A stretch of 64,000 nucleotides of DNA from Chitinophagaceae bacterium (GTDB lineage: Bacteria; Bacteroidota; Bacteroidia; Chitinophagales; Chitinophagaceae). Below are positions 63,091-64,000 of the stretch, one piece after another. Location: positions 620,001 to 684,000 of the forward strand of contig JADKHN010000006.1 of assembly GCA_016721725.1 (NCBI GenBank), read 5' to 3'. The position numbers were made by a program, and so were the translations under genes. The notes beneath the pieces are model-generated. The model searched no databases and was not told the origin of the DNA. It saw only the letters and a list, made by a program, of their open reading frames with translations. The number at the start of each line of letters is the position of its first letter. Within the stretch, counting starts at the first letter, position 1.

Positions 63091-63355
63091 ACATAATACT
63101 TAGTAATTTTTAGTAGTTGGTTAGATGTATTAGTCATTTTTTGTCTTAAATAATTGAATATCAACACATAAGCAATACATGCATCTAAAAAGTCTAAATT
63201 GCCTGATTTCGTCGAACGGCAATTAGGCTTGATGAACGGTGATACATGCAGGAAAATTATAGCCACTTTGTGTTGAATTCCCCGGTTTTACCCTTTTTCA
63301 GACAGGTTTTGACCAGGTCCCAAGCAATACATTTTTCAATTTTTAACCATATAAC
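63091..63355. other. AT-rich divergent spacer
   Basis: The region between the small peptide promoter and the tricorn-like gene is AT-rich. It holds only an unsupported 72-codon minus frame (63048-63266). It must contain the promoter of the gene at 63356. Confidence 0.4.
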
Positions 63356-64000
63356 ATGAAAAAATCAACCTTTATAACCTTATTACTGCTGGCCATTGCA
63401 GATATCGCCTGGTCGCAAGTTGACGCCGGGCTCTACCGTTTCCCGGATGTATCCGCCACACAGATCACATTTACCTATGCCAATGACATTTGGATCATGC
63501 CCAAGGAAGGTGGAAGGGCCGAAAAATTAAGTTCACCACCCGGTGTTGAACTATTTCCCAAATTCTCCCCCGACGGGAATACGATCGCATTCACGGGTAA
63601 CTACGATGGCAATAAGGATGTGTACACCATTCCAACCGTCGGCGGGATCCCCAGGCGCCTGACCTCCCATGGTTTTCCAGACCGCGTGGTTGACTGGACC
63701 CCCGACGGGAAGAGTGTTCTCTTCGCTTCAGGCCGCGAATCGGGGCGAGACCGCTTTAACCAGTTCTTTACCATTCCCGTCCGGGGCGGAGCGGCTCAGA
63801 AAATGCCATTCGCCTATGCCGAATTCGGATGCTACTCCCCCAACGGCAAACAAATGGCCGTTATTTTCAATTCACAGGCTTTCCGGAACTGGAAAAGATA
63901 CCGCGGTGGCTGGAAGGCCAGCATACATATATATGATCTTGTTGCGAACAGTTCCGTGAACATTTCCGCCGATGAGGTCGCCGGCTGCGAATTTCCCATG
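63356..64000 (+). CDS. tricorn-like protease, N-terminal part (partial)
   Basis: Starts at ATG 63356 and runs off the right edge after 215 codons. Signal peptide (MKKSTFITLLLLAIADIAW), then PD40/WD40-like beta-propeller blades of tricorn-type serine proteases: NDIWIMPKEGGRAEKLSS, FPKFSPDGNTIAFTGNYDGN, DVYTIPTVGGIPRRLTSHG and VDWTPDGKSVLFASGR. The protease (S41/PDZ) part should follow outside the window. It would degrade peptides in the periplasm. Confidence 0.85.
   Translation, partial: MKKSTFITLLLLAIADIAWSQVDAGLYRFPDVSATQITFTYANDIWIMPKEGGRAEKLSSPPGVELFPKFSPDGNTIAFTGNYDGNKDVYTIPTVGGIPRRLTSHGFPDRVVDWTPDGKSVLFASGRESGRDRFNQFFTIPVRGGAAQKMPFAYAEFGCYSPNGKQMAVIFNSQAFRNWKRYRGGWKASIHIYDLVANSSVNISADEVAGCEFPM

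Noticed and set aside
63048..63266. 72-codon minus-strand frame
   Set aside because: It lies across the consensus promoter of the small peptide gene and has no protein-like pattern.

Overview
The window looks like a chromosomal segment of a Bacteroidota bacterium, most likely Chitinophagaceae or a close relative. I infer this from several features: a type VI secretion system of the Bacteroidota subtype (T6SSiii, with TssN and TssO and no TssJ/L/M); SusC-like carboxypeptidase-regulatory/plug modules; a type IX secretion sorting tail; HYC_CC_PP and YtxJ-type proteins; and promoters of the Bacteroidota pattern TTTG-N19-TAnnTTTG. No rRNA, tRNA or CRISPR array was recognised.

Layout. (1) 1-9819, minus strand: one giant secreted repeat protein with four LamG-like domains, a GATase/ThuA-like insert, YVTN beta-propellers and many Ig/PKD-like repeats. 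It is broken by a one-base frameshift near 4570 and runs off the left edge. (2) 9968-13079, minus: a heavy-metal pair, an HMA-TonB receptor fusion and a small HYC_CC_PP protein. (3) 13.3-39.8 kb: a T6SSiii island. It starts with Hcp/TssD, VgrG, a TPR protein proposed as a loading factor, an Imm17-like protein and a PAAR-Rhs toxin with an AT-rich toxin/immunity end. Two lipoproteins and a DUF922 protein follow. The structural genes are tssGFE (minus) divergent from clpV-tssB-tssC, then tssN-tssK-tssO, a PKD membrane protein, a TraN-like/TPR protein and a lytic transglycosylase. The island lies between an intact cysteine synthase gene (39840-40901) and a diverged fragment of the 3' end of the same kind of gene (13137-13318), both in the same orientation, which suggests integration at that gene. 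(4) 41.1-46.1 kb: a plus-strand amidase facing a compact minus-strand cluster: TIR/NDT-like-TPR protein, patatin phospholipase one base later, GH19-type lysozyme, DUF4231/SLATT-like two-helix membrane protein, and the relic of a TIR-WD40 protein. This is the best candidate in the window for an undescribed conflict or defence system. (5) 46.2-64 kb: mostly housekeeping or ordinary accessory genes: beta-helix protein, DinB, acyl-CoA carboxylase beta subunit, RNase HI, DUF6580, YraN, YkgJ-type protein, XerD-type recombinase, a VWA/plug protein, a T9SS cargo, a polyprenol-phosphate glycosyltransferase, a DnaQ-like exonuclease, YtxJ, a sodium/solute symporter, a small DLWNIHRQRR peptide gene and the start of a tricorn-like protease. 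A striking array of six hairpin elements follows xerD.

Three apparent frameshifts (one in the giant surface protein, two compensating ones in the Rhs gene) may be sequencing errors or real decay; the sequence alone cannot tell.
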